Shown here in pieces: positions 53,413 through 64,000 of a DNA stretch of 64,000 bases. The stretch spans positions 1,984,001 to 2,048,000 of the forward strand of contig JACAXG010000069.1 of assembly GCA_018881555.1 (NCBI GenBank), written 5' to 3'. Every line of letters starts with the position of its first letter. Positions within the stretch are counted from its first letter, which is position 1. The notes beneath the pieces are model-generated. The model was not told where the DNA came from and did no database searches. It saw nothing but the letters and a program-made list of their open reading frames with translations. Position numbers and translations under genes: made by a program. Source of the DNA: Amblyornis subalaris (lineage: Eukaryota; Chordata; Aves; Passeriformes; Ptilonorhynchidae).

Positions 53413-53731
53413 AGTATCTGCTCTTTCATCATGTTTCAGAATGCTTTAGAATGTTAGACAGGCTGCTGGAAAGACAGATAACAACCAGAGCTGGCACAAG
53501 GCAAAGAACAGTAGCGCTGGATGTTTGAAACTTGGAATGGCAATCGAAGAAGATAAGACAGAAAGAATAAGGTGTGTATCATCTTTCTGCATCCTCATGG
53601 AAATACACTGTAAAGGCCCAATCCCAGAAATCACACCAACCCAAGTTAAGCACTGACACAGTTCTACCCCTTCCTAGCTATATATTGTTAATCCTCTTTC
53701 ACTAACTTTTCCTGCTAATACCTCTGGGGAG

Positions 53732-53749
53732 AAAAAAAAAAAAAAAAAA
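53732..53749 (+). repeat. Poly(A) tract
   Basis: Eighteen A bases in intron 1. No element with a 3' tail was recognised next to it. Similar tracts occur near 5,915-5,931 and 59,702-59,717. Confidence 0.8.
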
Positions 53750-54284
53750 CAACCAAAAAACCAAAGAATCTGAAGAAGAGGATGAAAAAGGAAGGAAACG
53801 TATCAGGTTTCAACCCCATCTACTCTCTGGGGTTGAAAAAATTACTGAAGGAGGCACAGGAAAACACTGAAGAACCATGTGGCAGGAACTGCAGAAGCAT
53901 TAAGACTGGTTCAATCTGCCAAGGAAGTGCTTTTTAGAAGACAGACACGGGTAATGGCTCTCTGCTCTCATGGGGAGAGGATCACTAAAGGACCCAATTT
54001 ATGGAAATTGTACTGAAAGCTCAAATCCTGTCTTTGACAGCTCAATGGCACTTGTGTGATCCCACACTGAACGGGACAGGGAAGACTGACACAGATGAAA
54101 ATTAACCATTCTTTCTTTTGCTTTAAACCCAGATCAGTGTTCAGCTTGGGGTTTGCTATCTGCTCTGCACACTTGCATGCCTGTGCAAGTGAGGGGATAG
54201 TGCCATGGAAGCCATTTCATTTTGCACTGCTGACAGATTCCTCCTAGTTTCAACATCCATGACAAGAGATTTGAACAGTTACTA

Positions 54285-54324
54285 AGTTTAAAGGCATGGT
54301 TTTGAGTTTAAAGGCATGATTTTA
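54285..54324 (+). repeat. 20-bp tandem duplication
   Basis: AGTTTAAAGGCATGGTTTTG is followed directly by a copy with three changes. Intron 1. Confidence 0.75.
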
Positions 54325-57300
54325 TCTTGCTCATTTCAGCTCTTTGAGAGGATATAATAAGTGATCAGTGGTAACAATCCAGGCCATATGAAGAGCCTTA
54401 TTTACACTCGCTAATATCATCCTCTCCATTCTGCACTTAATTTTTGCTGTTACACTCTCTAAAGCTTTTTTCCTCTACCATCTTCAGAGCCTTTCCAAGG
54501 GATCCCTCTTAGGCACCTTGACTTACTGCTTTCTCTCTTTTGCCACTCAAGCCTTCCTATAAACTATCGGCATTGATTCTTTACCTTAAAGTCCTTCTCT
54601 TCCACAATGTTGCTCCTGGTTCTTTGGCCTCAACAAAACACTCTCCCATCCTTCTCAGCCCCTCTGGTGATGCTTAGTGAGTGGATTCCTGCTTCTCGTG
54701 TCCTCTCTATTTTCTGTCTCTCCTATGCACTGTCAAAATTGCTTTCCCAAGCTGCCTTTGCTAAGCACTACTTCCAAAGAGATATCTTAGTTCACACCAA
54801 TATTTTCACTTCCTTTCACATAACACTGTTCCTTTCCAAACTCTGTTTATAGTTCCCCTTTTTTTCCCTTTTCTATTGGCCCCCCTTATTTTTCTACAGC
54901 TCTAGGTCACCTTTCTCCCTACCGATGCTCTGCATCCTTCCAGTTAAAATTTACCGCAGTACACATCAGCTTCCTACAACAACTAAATACTTCTGAAACA
55001 AAAACACAGGCCCCAGAGATTTCACACACTGCTACAGATATCCACCCACTCCTCTGCCATTCCCATTAAAATACGGTATTAACTTTTAGTCTATTCTTTT
55101 CTTTCTCAACTAAACATCCTGTATTCTTTTTACAGACACACCTACATCTCAAACACTTGTTCTGCATCTTACATCTCTTAAACCGCACTTTAGACATAAA
55201 AATGCAGATGAAAATTTAAATTCCTAATGCCTGAATTGAAAACTGAAATAAATTCAAATCCCAAATACTTAGATGTGTTTTTAGCCAGAATCTTCCATAA
55301 GACTGCAGTACTGACGTCCCTTCCTTCCACAGGCCATGGTTTATGAGACAGATTAAGCAGACACCAAATGCACATCCCTTCCTTAAAACCTGTTCTTACT
55401 TGCGCTTTATGAGTTAATCTGACAAATGCTGACAAGACAGATCACCAATTTGATTTTTTCTGCACTACTGCTATAAAATAAAGAATCCAGATTTTATAGT
55501 ATTCCATGCAGAAAAATAATCCTTCCAAAACGTATAACACACTAAGTTTGGCCTGACAGCATGATTTGGGGCTTGTGGAGCTGTTGCTTACCGGCTCTTT
55601 AGGGTCTATTGCAAGCTGGATCTGCGAGGACAGTTTATTTTTTAAGCGTGTATTGCTGATTACAATGAAGTTTATGACCAGCAATCTTATGACCAGCAAA
55701 TTGGCTACGCTACAAACAGATGCAGCTATCACACACATAAAAGCTGCAGCTGAAGCCAGGAGAGTTTAAAGGACAACTGTGAGCAGAAGAGCAAAGAATT
55801 AACCTGGTTAAGCTCTCCTTTATCTATCATCTACGCCTTTTGACTGGACTGCATTCACAATAAACATTTTTAATACACAGAATGGAGTCAGTTGTGCTAC
55901 CTGAACTTACTGCTTAACAGTTTCCATTACAACTACCTCTTCCCAACTGTAACTTTCAAAGTATCCTAGATATCTAAGATTCTTCTTATATTGGGTATCT
56001 GATCTAAGTTCATCTCGTTCAGGACGTTTCTTTTAAAAACCTGTGATGGGACACAGAATATTCTCGGCCTATAAAGCTTATAATCAGGATTGGGATGCCA
56101 AACACAAAGAATTCAAGTCAAAACCCGAAGTTGTTTGATGAATCTCATTCTGCTTGTGCATTTTATGATATGCGATGGTTACAGCTTCCATGAGGCCACT
56201 CTTGCATGCAGACAATTACTGTGGTTCTCTGGGAATTAAAGTATTGCTGTTTAGAAATGCAGAAGGCTGTTGAAGGGATACCTGACTGATTTGTTGTCAA
56301 ACCGGATTTTCCTGCAAGTGGAAAACAGGTTCATGCTAGCTGTAGTGTAGGAGGAGTTGGACATACGAATTCACGGTACTTTGTCTTCAGCAGAGCTATG
56401 AGTTAAAAGCACTGCTGTTCCCTGCTGCTCATTCTCAGTCTTTCCTGCTCCTGTTCATGGAGGCACAGCTGTTTTTCTTCTTTCATGTCTTGAAGGAATG
56501 GGCAGGACCGGGGAAAAGATCTAGCTAAAAAATTAAATCTAAAGGGGGAGATAGCTGTTTTGGTGCTGGTTTGGAGTTGTCTGGGTTGTAGTTCCGCAGA
56601 ACCATCAGTTTCACCGTCCAGTTGAAAAGACACAGGTACGGTCTGCAGAAGAAAGACAGCAACACTACTGGAGGTGTAAATAAACCCGCAGCCTGAGGGA
56701 CCACCTACCTCTTACAATATACTATCTCTTTTCTTCCCCTGCTGCTTAGAGCCTGCTTCATGTAATGCTGGACAACAAAAGAGTATTTGTGCTATGCACC
56801 AGTGAATGATGTTAAATATTTTGAAAGCAATCAAGTTGGTGTCAAACCAAGCTTTCAAAATTTGGGGATTCTTTTCCTGTGTTTTAATCTCCATCCTTAG
56901 AATAAGGATAATGCCAATACTTGCCTTAGCTCATGGACATGTTGAGAAATTAACTTTTACACAAAACTTAGTAATTCGTAGCAAGCACTGCAAAAAACAT
57001 CCAAGTGGAGCAGTTATACTTTGCGGAGCAACAAGGCAGATCAGTCTTATGCAGAAGTGAACTGAGCACTATAACTTTGCTGCTCCAACAATATATTCCC
57101 TACTCTGAGAACTATCTGGCTTGAGAAAAACACGAAGTATTTCTAATTTATATAGTAATTCACATGTACCCAGATGACTAAGATGGCCTAAGTAATTTTC
57201 ACTGGATTTAGTTAATCCAACCTCTGAGTACTTCAACTTTGCAAACTCTGTTCTTTTAAACCTCTGTTCTCTGTGTGTTTAATTGTCCTTGCACAGATAG

Positions 57301-59551
57301 TAGGATTGCTTTGGTAGTGAACAGGGATTTTGTCTTCAACATATTGCACCTGGTATTTTCCTCTAAAAATCCTTTTTATCTCTCTGGGTCCTCTGCCATT
57401 TCCTTGTCGCCATTCTACTCTTCTCTTTTTCCCCCTGCAGGGACCTACTTTCTGTCCTCCTCTACCACAAGCATCATATCTCCCCTATCTTAACTTTTAC
57501 TAATACACCTGTGGTGAAGCTTAGTATGACCTGTTGCCCTATTTGTAATTCTCCTACAAACACTATGTAGGTGAAGCACTACATCAGAAGGGCAGCAAAA
57601 TGGAACAAGCGGATCAGAATTTAATAATCCAGGTTTTCTGTTGCTGGTCATAAACTGAGAAGCAATATCTAAGGGTATGCAAGCTATTTTTCCCCAGTCT
57701 CATTCTGGGCTACACTCCACATGACTTTCAGATTGTAATCTTAATGGGACTAGACCTTCATTAATCCTCACTGGCTTGCCCTATGAGTTTCTGCTTTTGA
57801 TGTCTTCAGGTTTTCTCTCCTGGTTTCAAAGTCTAAAAAGCAGCAGAGTGAAGACAAGGACATAGATTTAGAAACCTCATTGAAGCCTGGTGGCTAATGT
57901 GATCTAATAATTTTTGTACTGGATGGCAAAACCATATTAGTTTGCTTGCAGTGTGAATTTAACAATGGCAGTTTACGGCTCAGTTACAGACGTGGTGATG
58001 AAGCTTCAAGATGAGACACCCACCTTGACAGATCACTCAGAGTTAGAGCCCAGGCCATGCAAGAGGGTTACCAAACAGGTTTACCCCGCAGCAGGAACAA
58101 AACTGTGTTCAGTTACTCAGTCATCCACTCCATGAGCACAGACTGTGCTTAGCTGTTTGGAAGATTGATATTTATCAGAGAACTTCCCATAGTGGGCAGG
58201 AGGAGAAAGGCTGACAGGATCACTACCTCCACAGCCTCCATCATGCCCTCATAGTGCTGTAAAAGCAGCAGCTGGAGCACCGAGAACTACTTATACTTAA
58301 TTTCTTATTTAAGAATCACTGCTCCTAAAAACCACCTCATACTCATGGTTTAAATACCAGAATCTGCTAATCAAAGTATTTAGTTCAAATAAGGAAAATT
58401 ATTTTTAAAAGTGCTACTTACTGTAATCTAGTCTTCCCTTAAATTCTGAGCAGGACAAATAAAGTTCAAGGCATAACTCTCAAGTAAGCTGCAGGCTGTG
58501 CACAGATAAATTACGAGAAATAAGCACGCTCTATGCTAATACACAAGAATTTCAGCACAGGACAGCAGAGTTCCTCAGTTCCTGGAGCGAATACTCCATC
58601 AGGAGGGACTGAAGGATGCTATACTGGTCATGAAAGTAGCAGCACACATTGAGAGCTCCTTATAACGGGAACAGCATGCCACCTCTTGTGGCACCCTATG
58701 GACACCTTAGCTTGTCCATGCTCTCCTACAACTGCATTGGTTGAACACGATTAAAACTGTACAAGCAATGTAAGTTACCAACTTTTTGAGGAAAACTTGA
58801 ATATGTAAGCTGAACTTTTGATGAGCTTTCATGTAGCTTTGACTGAACCAACAAGTACATGGTCAATGCCAGATAATAAATCTAAATAAAATCAAGGAGA
58901 AGTAGAAGGTTCAACTAGATTTGTCTTCAACAGATAAAGCTTCTATAATTCATAAAATATATTTGTGGGGACTGTAAATAAATACTTACAAAAACATAAC
59001 ATTATCACCTTAGGAACTAACTTACATTTTAAACACTTCTTTCGGTTTTAGCTTAACGGATCCTCCCTGAGGCCCGTGAAAACCGATGTAAGCATTTCCC
59101 TGCTTCACGGAGCACCCGAAAGGCTTCCATGCCGTTCCTGTACCTCCGACACCGCTCTGACCATCTGTCCGTGTACCCACGAACACGGCGCGGCCGGTCA
59201 GTCCCTGCGGCCGGGGCGGCTGCTGCCCAGTCCCTCTGCACCGCAGGTCGCGCCCCCGGCGCGGACAGGCCGAGCCCGGGGGGCGGCGTGGGACACACAC
59301 GGCGGGGGATACAACACGGGACACAGCAGCAGCGGCGCCACCGCCCCGCGCCCCGGAGCCGCCCCGAGACCCCGCGGCCGCTCCCGCCGAGCCGCCCCGC
59401 CTGACGCGGCTCTTCTACCTGCGGCTCGGCCCCGGCGGCCCCGCTCCCGCCGCGGCCACAGGAAGCGCCGCGGCGGCTCCGGGCGTGCCGGGCCGCGTAG
59501 TTCCCGGGGCGGCTGCGCCGAGGAAGCCGGCCGGGCGCTGCGGAGCGCAGG

Positions 59552-59565
59552 ACTACGGTTCCCAG
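59552..59565 (+). promoter_or_regulatory. ZNF143/THAP11-type site
   Basis: ACTACGGTTCCCAG matches the core of the SBS motif ACTACNNTTCCCAG, common within about 100 bp of vertebrate CpG-island transcription starts. Its position favours a start near 59,450-59,550 and use of the 59,419 donor. Confidence 0.55.
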
Positions 59566-59680
59566 GGAGTGGCGGGGCCATGTGCCTGCCCGGGCGCCCA
59601 GGCCGGGGCCTTACCGTGCGGACAAGTGTGAGCCAGATGCCGGGACGAAAGGATTTGCACTTGCTGGTGATGGCTGATGA

Positions 59681-59688
59681 GACGTCAC
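59681..59688. promoter_or_regulatory. CRE-like site GACGTCAC
   Basis: Seven of eight bases match the TGACGTCA palindrome. It lies on the upstream edge of the SLC38A9 CpG island, where CREB/ATF sites are common. Confidence 0.35.
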
Positions 59689-59806
59689 TAGTAACAAAAA
59701 TAAAAAAAAAAAAAAAAGGAAGATCACTCATTCGCTTGCATGCTTTCGCGGTCAGTGTAGTGACAAAATGCAGACATGACCCTGGCCAAAACAAACCGTG
59801 CTGGTC

Positions 59807-59816
59807 TTCACGTGAC
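59807..59816 (-). promoter_or_regulatory. CLEAR-type E-box (TFEB/TFE3/MITF)
   Basis: The minus strand reads GTCACGTGAA, 9 of 10 bases of the CLEAR consensus GTCACGTGAC. It is about 190 bp upstream of the first exon-1 donor. CLEAR boxes drive lysosomal genes under TFEB, and SLC38A9 is a lysosomal protein. Confidence 0.55.
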
Positions 59817-59899
59817 TGGGTGCGGAGTGATGTATCGTGGGCCTCCCGGCCTGCTCAGCGAGGTATGAAACACTTGAGGAGCAAAGTACACCAAGCAGA

Positions 59900-62400
59900 C
59901 TAAACAACAGGGACAATCTGCCAGCTAATACATTTTAGAAATTCACTATTTTTAATCCTAGGTTGGTTTTTTGTTTTGTTTTGTGGGGGTTTTGTTTGTG
60001 TTTTTTGTTTGTTTGTTTGTTTGTTTTAATTTGGTACTACTCAAATCAAGTTGGGGTAATCCTTTTCACAGTTGAAACCCCGGTTAATGTCAGACTAGGG
60101 ATATTTATAGCTCATGCTTGGAAAAACTGCTGAATTGCAAGAAAGACAGCAGAGCGAGCTTCCCCATGTGACAACATTACAAAACAAGCTACACACAAAT
60201 CCCAGCCTGTACTTCCTCTTCAAGTGAAGCCTAAAACAGAGAGTATGGTTAGCAGCAGGACTAAAGCACAATTCTGCAATAAAACTGCTGTGTAATTCAA
60301 TTTCAGACTGCTGACGGAAATGAGGCAGCAGAGACTTCACCCATCACCCTGAAATCCAGCTGCACACAAGCTTGGCTGGACAGAAACTCTTTCTTCTGTA
60401 GCCCAGAATGTTCACCATCATCTTTCACCTCTGAGTCACTCTTAGAATCCAAGAGTAGGTTGTGATTTTTGGCCATTAGAAGATTTTGGTTGATGAGTCA
60501 AGAAGTCTGTCCAGCTGCTATTGCAGGAACTTGCAATGCCAACTCCATATGCTAGTGCTATGAAAGTAAATTAAACTGAAACCCACAAAAGTATAAATAT
60601 GTGAAGAACTGCTTTTTTCACCATGCAAACTTCTAGTCTCTCTTTTGCAAGCCTGTCTTCTGTGTCCTATGCTATGAAAGATTTGAGTAAGTTACTACTA
60701 TAGCAGATAGATAATCTGTATTTCATTGCATTCTTGGTCACCCACTACATTTCTTGAGTTATGCCTTGGAAAAATGTTTTATTGTAAGAGCTATAAGCCT
60801 AGCAGAAGTGTAGAGATTCCTCCTGCTCCATCATGAAAACTGCTGCCATAGCTGACTTCACAAAAGGGTGTTTGTTCAGTCTCTGTCGTGCAATGTTTCT
60901 GTTGTGCCTTTCTATTCTGATGACACATTACCTTGTGGGCAAACAGTGTCTCTTCCCTACACGCCTGGACAACATCTAGAAAAATGGGAGCCTAAATTAA
61001 TTTTGAAGCTCTTGGTATATCTGTAAGACGAAGGGAGTATTAAATCCAGCTCTTGAAGAAATTTCCGTCTTCCAAATTTCTTTTTACTGCCTTCCATCTT
61101 CCAAATTTCTTTATACTTGCAGATACAATTGTAATATGCACAAATTCGTAAAATTGAGGCATTACAGAACATTATAGTGGATGAATTAACAACCTTCCCC
61201 ATTGTTGCAAACAGGGGCATGGTCACACAGCTAACAAACTTAGAGGGTGTTGCATTTTGTTAAGAGATAACTCCAGCTGTCTTTCTGAAAGACACTGATA
61301 ATATATTAGGATAGCATTTAAGATGTAGAAACTATGTTACACCCAAAATCTTGTTTGTGGGCAAAGTATACGTTCTTTGTAACTAAGGCAATAATTTGTT
61401 GAAAGTGTAACTAAAATTCTAAGTGTCTAATCATTATTAGTCCGGCACTAACTGTTACACAAAAAGAAAGAATAAGGGGTTTTATCTACACCTTTACTTC
61501 CTCCCGCTATTCTTGGTGCTATGCTCACCCTTCTACAGCTGCTCTGGCTCCTGAGGTTGCTGGTTTCATTCCTGAGTGGTGGTGAGAGGAGAGGACATTA
61601 CAGCAGGTTGTCAGCTGTAATTTCTCTGGGAGAAATATGATGTTTACACTGCTGGTTTCTTCTTGCTCACTTGAGGGGATTGCACTCACGCTTGGGGTTA
61701 ATTCTTAGAAGTTTTTGTAAAATACTTCTATATATTTTTCTGGTTGTCTGCAGCTCCTTATTATGTTTGACTATGCTACATAAGATACTGTTTACGTACG
61801 TTGGGTAATAGTTCTGTTTTCACTCTAGGTGACTCTGCTTGTGGGGGGCTGGTTGGGTAAAATGACCTCAAGGCTAGTCTGTAAACATCTTGTACAACCT
61901 GTATGCTGTCACTATGGTTTACATTGAATTGTTAGCACCCTTAGGGGGGGGAAAATATAGCTCCCCAAAGAACCCTCTGAGTTGAATAAATTAGTTACAA
62001 TTACCATGTAATTTCTTGGCATTCACAAAATTTCATAGCTGGACTTCTGCTAGTGTAGTGGAAAGTAATTCAGAGGCAGTAGATACTGTCCTAAAATTAG
62101 TAGAATCAAAGGAGTAGGGAAAGAAAATAATTCTCCAAGTCTGTCTACTAGTTAGAGGCTGTGACATCTGATTGTAGTTAAAGTAATCTGGAGTCACCCA
62201 CCATCTGCTACCATGACTGCAATTCATAGTTGCTCCCCATGTCTACCATTAAAAGTATAAACTTAAACTGTAGCTCCTTGAGTAAGTTAGGGAGTCCTGA
62301 ACTGGCAAAACTGAGAAGTGGTAACCTGTTCATGGAAAGGAGGATGAACAATTTGAAAGCTTTCGGTTTGGCTTAGATGTATCAGAATAGCACATCTGCC
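59900..62400. other. Intergenic DNA between SLC38A9 and the right-hand promoter, left part
   Basis: AT-rich, with the GTTT repeat at its left edge and a short imperfect duplication near 61,070-61,115. No gene recognised. Confidence 0.75.
59969..60028 (+). repeat. GTTT-rich simple repeat
   Basis: Imperfect GTTTT runs and then at least four GTTT units, with an internal GGGGG. It marks the end of the SLC38A9 upstream region. Confidence 0.8.
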
Positions 62401-62406
62401 ACTAAC

Positions 62407-62731
62407 TGTTGTTCTTGGGTTCGAATAAACACACGGAGATGGCTGTCAGGGTTCTCCAACAGGCAGAGGCCAAAAGGGAGGAAGAAGAGAGAGCCGGCCT
62501 CTGCCCTAACTTTATTTATATGTTTTCAGAAAGTACCATGGATTGGAGGATAGGAATGCCACCTCCTGCTGTTCACTGGTCAATAGAATTGTCTATCATA
62601 TAGGTTAGGAATTCATAACAATCTTTGCCAGTTAGGTCAACAATACTGTGTTTATACAAAAGTGCGTGAGAAACTATTTCGCTGAACCAAAAACACTGCA
62701 CATCTGAAGAACTGCAAAATGCAGAGCCACA
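62407..62731 (-). mobile_element. Solo LTR of an endogenous retrovirus with 6-bp target-site duplication
   Basis: A 325-bp element starts TGTTGT and ends CCACA on the plus strand, flanked by perfect ACTAAC repeats (62,401-62,406 and 62,732-62,737). Read on the minus strand it runs TGTGGC to ACAACA, with a TATAAATAAA box at about 62,511-62,520, then a GC-rich R/U5-like part. No gag, pol or env sequence is next to it, so it is a recombined solo LTR. A 6-bp duplication suits class II (ERVK/alpha-like) elements; the family is otherwise unassigned. Confidence 0.8.
62462..62505. repeat. 10-bp perfect inverted repeat inside the LTR
   Basis: GGCAGAGGCC at 62,462-62,471 and its exact complement GGCCTCTGCC at 62,496-62,505 bracket 24 bases just downstream (minus strand) of the LTR TATA/AATAAA. 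A stem-loop in the R region of the LTR RNA is plausible. Confidence 0.6.
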
Positions 62732-62737
62732 ACTAAC

Positions 62738-63864
62738 CACAAATTTCTCAGGAAAACAGACATACTGCTCTTTTTCTTTATGGTCATCCAAAATAGAACT
62801 CCAGTGCAATGCAAACAGAAGCCATTTTGGCTCACAAAGCAGCCTACTCTGTTTCCCTGTTTAGACAAAAAGTAAAATTGTGTGTTAAGGAGTTAGCATA
62901 GTGGGTGAAATTTAACTTGTGAGCCTCTCTGCTAGTTTCATGTTCTGCTTTGGGAACTTGTAAGCAGCTTCACACACTTCCTGGAGACATGCTCCCAACT
63001 GCAAGTTCTTCATCATTGGACATTGTGTGTCTGACTGTATACTTATTGAAAGCTGGTAACTCCCAGCAGCTATCTTTTCTACCTGCACTAAGGACAACAT
63101 CATATATATGTATATCATCTAGTGGTGCAGTTTTAACCTTGCTGTGAGACAGAGAAGCTGGTTATGTCTCTTAGCTGCTTTGCGCTCCATCCAGAATCCT
63201 GTCTTGATTCTCCTGAAAAATGCGCAGCTACAAAGGGCAGGGCTCAACTGATGGTGGGTAATGAGAAAATAACCAAAGCATTAGTTCAAAGACCACTTTC
63301 CAAAATCTCCCAGCTGCTGCAGGAATTTGCTTTGGTGCTCAAAGCCCCCGCAGAAATACAGATCTGGTGTCACCTCTCTGCAACAGAAAACTTCAAAGTT
63401 CTTGAACAGGCACACAATTTCTTGAATACTTTTTCTGATGAGTAAAATCTTGAACATGGTGGAGCGGGTTACTGAGTATTACCATGTTTATGAAACGACA
63501 TACATTTCCTTAATGTTTTTATGAATAAGCATCGCTGCATTATCTCACAGCATGAAAAGAGGTACAGAGGAGACAAACACTGCACTAGCAGCTCAGAAAC
63601 TCAAGAGGAATGTCAGACTACTTACTACTACTTTTAGTAGATGCATTGAAGTGATGGTAGTGCTATCCATGTACTTCTGCACTCCAGCATCACCTCCCGA
63701 GCCAGCAATTTAGCCGTCTTTCTTTCATCTAACAAATCTGCTCTAACAAAAAACAGTGGGAAAGAGGCGTTGTTCTTGTTTTGCCTGGGGGTTTAATTTT
63801 GTTTCGTTTTGCTTTTTAAATATATAACCTGTTTAACACAATTTAACCTTTTTCTTTTTTTTTT
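62738..63864. other. Intergenic DNA between the solo LTR and the right-hand promoter
   Basis: 1.1 kb, AT-rich, with T-rich runs near the right end. No exon or repeat recognised. Confidence 0.75.
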
Positions 63865-64000
63865 AATTCCCGCACAAAGCATACGTCCCGTTGGCTGTCA
63901 CGCTAACGCCTGGGCCACGTGTGTGCGGCGAAATGCTGGATGTCGCAGCTGCGGTGCGGCGGCCCCGGGCTGGCCGGCCCTTGGCAGCGCCACTGCCGCC
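63865..64000 (+). promoter_or_regulatory. DDX4: GC-rich promoter edge, presumed DDX4 promoter
   Basis: GC content and CpG density rise abruptly after 63,865 and the sequence runs off the window. It contains TTCCCGC at 63,867-63,873 and the E-box CACGTG at 63,916-63,921. DDX4 (vasa) lies next to SLC38A9 in divergent orientation in human, and these two motif types are typical of PRC1.6-repressed germline promoters. An ATG at 63,933 opens a frame to the window end, but it does not look like the DDX4 N-terminus. No DDX4 coding exon is visible, so the gene name is an inference from synteny. Confidence 0.5.

Larger units (their letters stand above)
52674..59418 (-). other. SLC38A9: SLC38A9 intron 1
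   Basis: About 6.7 kb between the promoter and exon 2, containing two small tandem duplications and a poly(A) tract. A 30-bp segment at 55,592-55,621 has both splice signals and could be an optional 5' UTR exon. Confidence 0.8.
59100..59700 (-). promoter_or_regulatory. SLC38A9: CpG island, SLC38A9 promoter and noncoding exon 1
   Basis: A sharply GC-rich, CpG-dense stretch stands in an otherwise AT-rich region 6.5 kb upstream of exon 2. On the minus strand it offers two good exon-1 donors: ACG|GTAAGG (exon end 59,615) and CAG|GTAGAA (exon end 59,419). No in-frame coding start is needed, since exon 2 carries the ATG. The transcription start is not resolvable by eye. The long open frames across the island on both strands reflect base composition, not genes. 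Confidence 0.8.

Noticed and set aside
59076..59903. 275-codon open frame on the plus strand across the CpG island, with overlapping minus-strand frames of up to 198 codons
   Set aside because: The translations are Arg/Pro/Ala/Gly-rich, with no domain and a poly-Lys run from the A tract. GC-rich DNA lacks stop codons. The island is explained by the SLC38A9 promoter.
62418..62427. GGTTCGAAT resembling a tRNA B box
   Set aside because: There is no A box at the right distance and no cloverleaf arms. The sequence lies inside the solo LTR.
1..64000. A novel prokaryote-style system (CRISPR, operon, phage, toxin-antitoxin)
   Set aside because: The window is vertebrate: spliced exons, CR1 and LTR elements, CpG islands. 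No regularly spaced repeats or operon-like gene strings exist.

Overview
This is nuclear DNA of a bird. Six CR1 LINE fragments carry the typical avian 3' ends, there is a solo LTR, and AT-rich noncoding DNA surrounds small, well-spaced exons with GT-AG introns. I found no bacterial operon, CRISPR array or tRNA. The only protein-coding gene I can reconstruct completely is SLC38A9, the lysosomal sodium-coupled amino-acid transporter that senses arginine for mTORC1. It fills most of the window on the minus strand. Fourteen coding exons (E2 to E15) run from the start codon at 52,628-52,630 down to the stop at 13,135-13,137. Their lengths sum to 1,680 nt, or 559 codons plus a stop; human SLC38A9 has 561 residues. 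All junction phases agree.

Layout from left to right. 1-12,450 is intergenic DNA with no gene I can support (in human the next gene on this side is PLPP1). 12,450-13,300 is the last exon with its 3' UTR and two possible poly(A) signals. 13,300-52,530 holds the coding exons and introns, with six CR1 fragments, all antisense to the gene. Intron 8 contains a decayed second copy of exon 9 that still has its splice acceptor. 52,674-59,400 is intron 1. A CpG island at about 59,100-59,700 is the SLC38A9 promoter with a noncoding exon 1. A near-perfect CLEAR (TFEB/MiT) box lies just beyond it, fitting a lysosomal gene. 59,900-63,860 is intergenic and carries a solo LTR with a perfect 6-bp target-site duplication. 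The window ends inside a second GC-rich promoter at 63,865-64,000.

In human the divergent neighbour of SLC38A9 is the germline RNA helicase DDX4 (vasa). The right-hand promoter carries a TCCCGC (E2F6-type) site and a CACGTG E-box 42 bp apart. This pair recruits PRC1.6 to germline genes, so I infer that this is the DDX4 promoter. That call rests on synteny and motifs, because no DDX4 coding exon is in view. The block lies on human 5q11.2, which corresponds to the avian Z chromosome, so Z linkage is likely but not shown here.

The observations most worth a second look are the relic duplicate of SLC38A9 exon 9, the CLEAR box at the promoter, the E2F6/E-box pair at the presumed DDX4 promoter, and the solo LTR about 1.1 kb in front of it.
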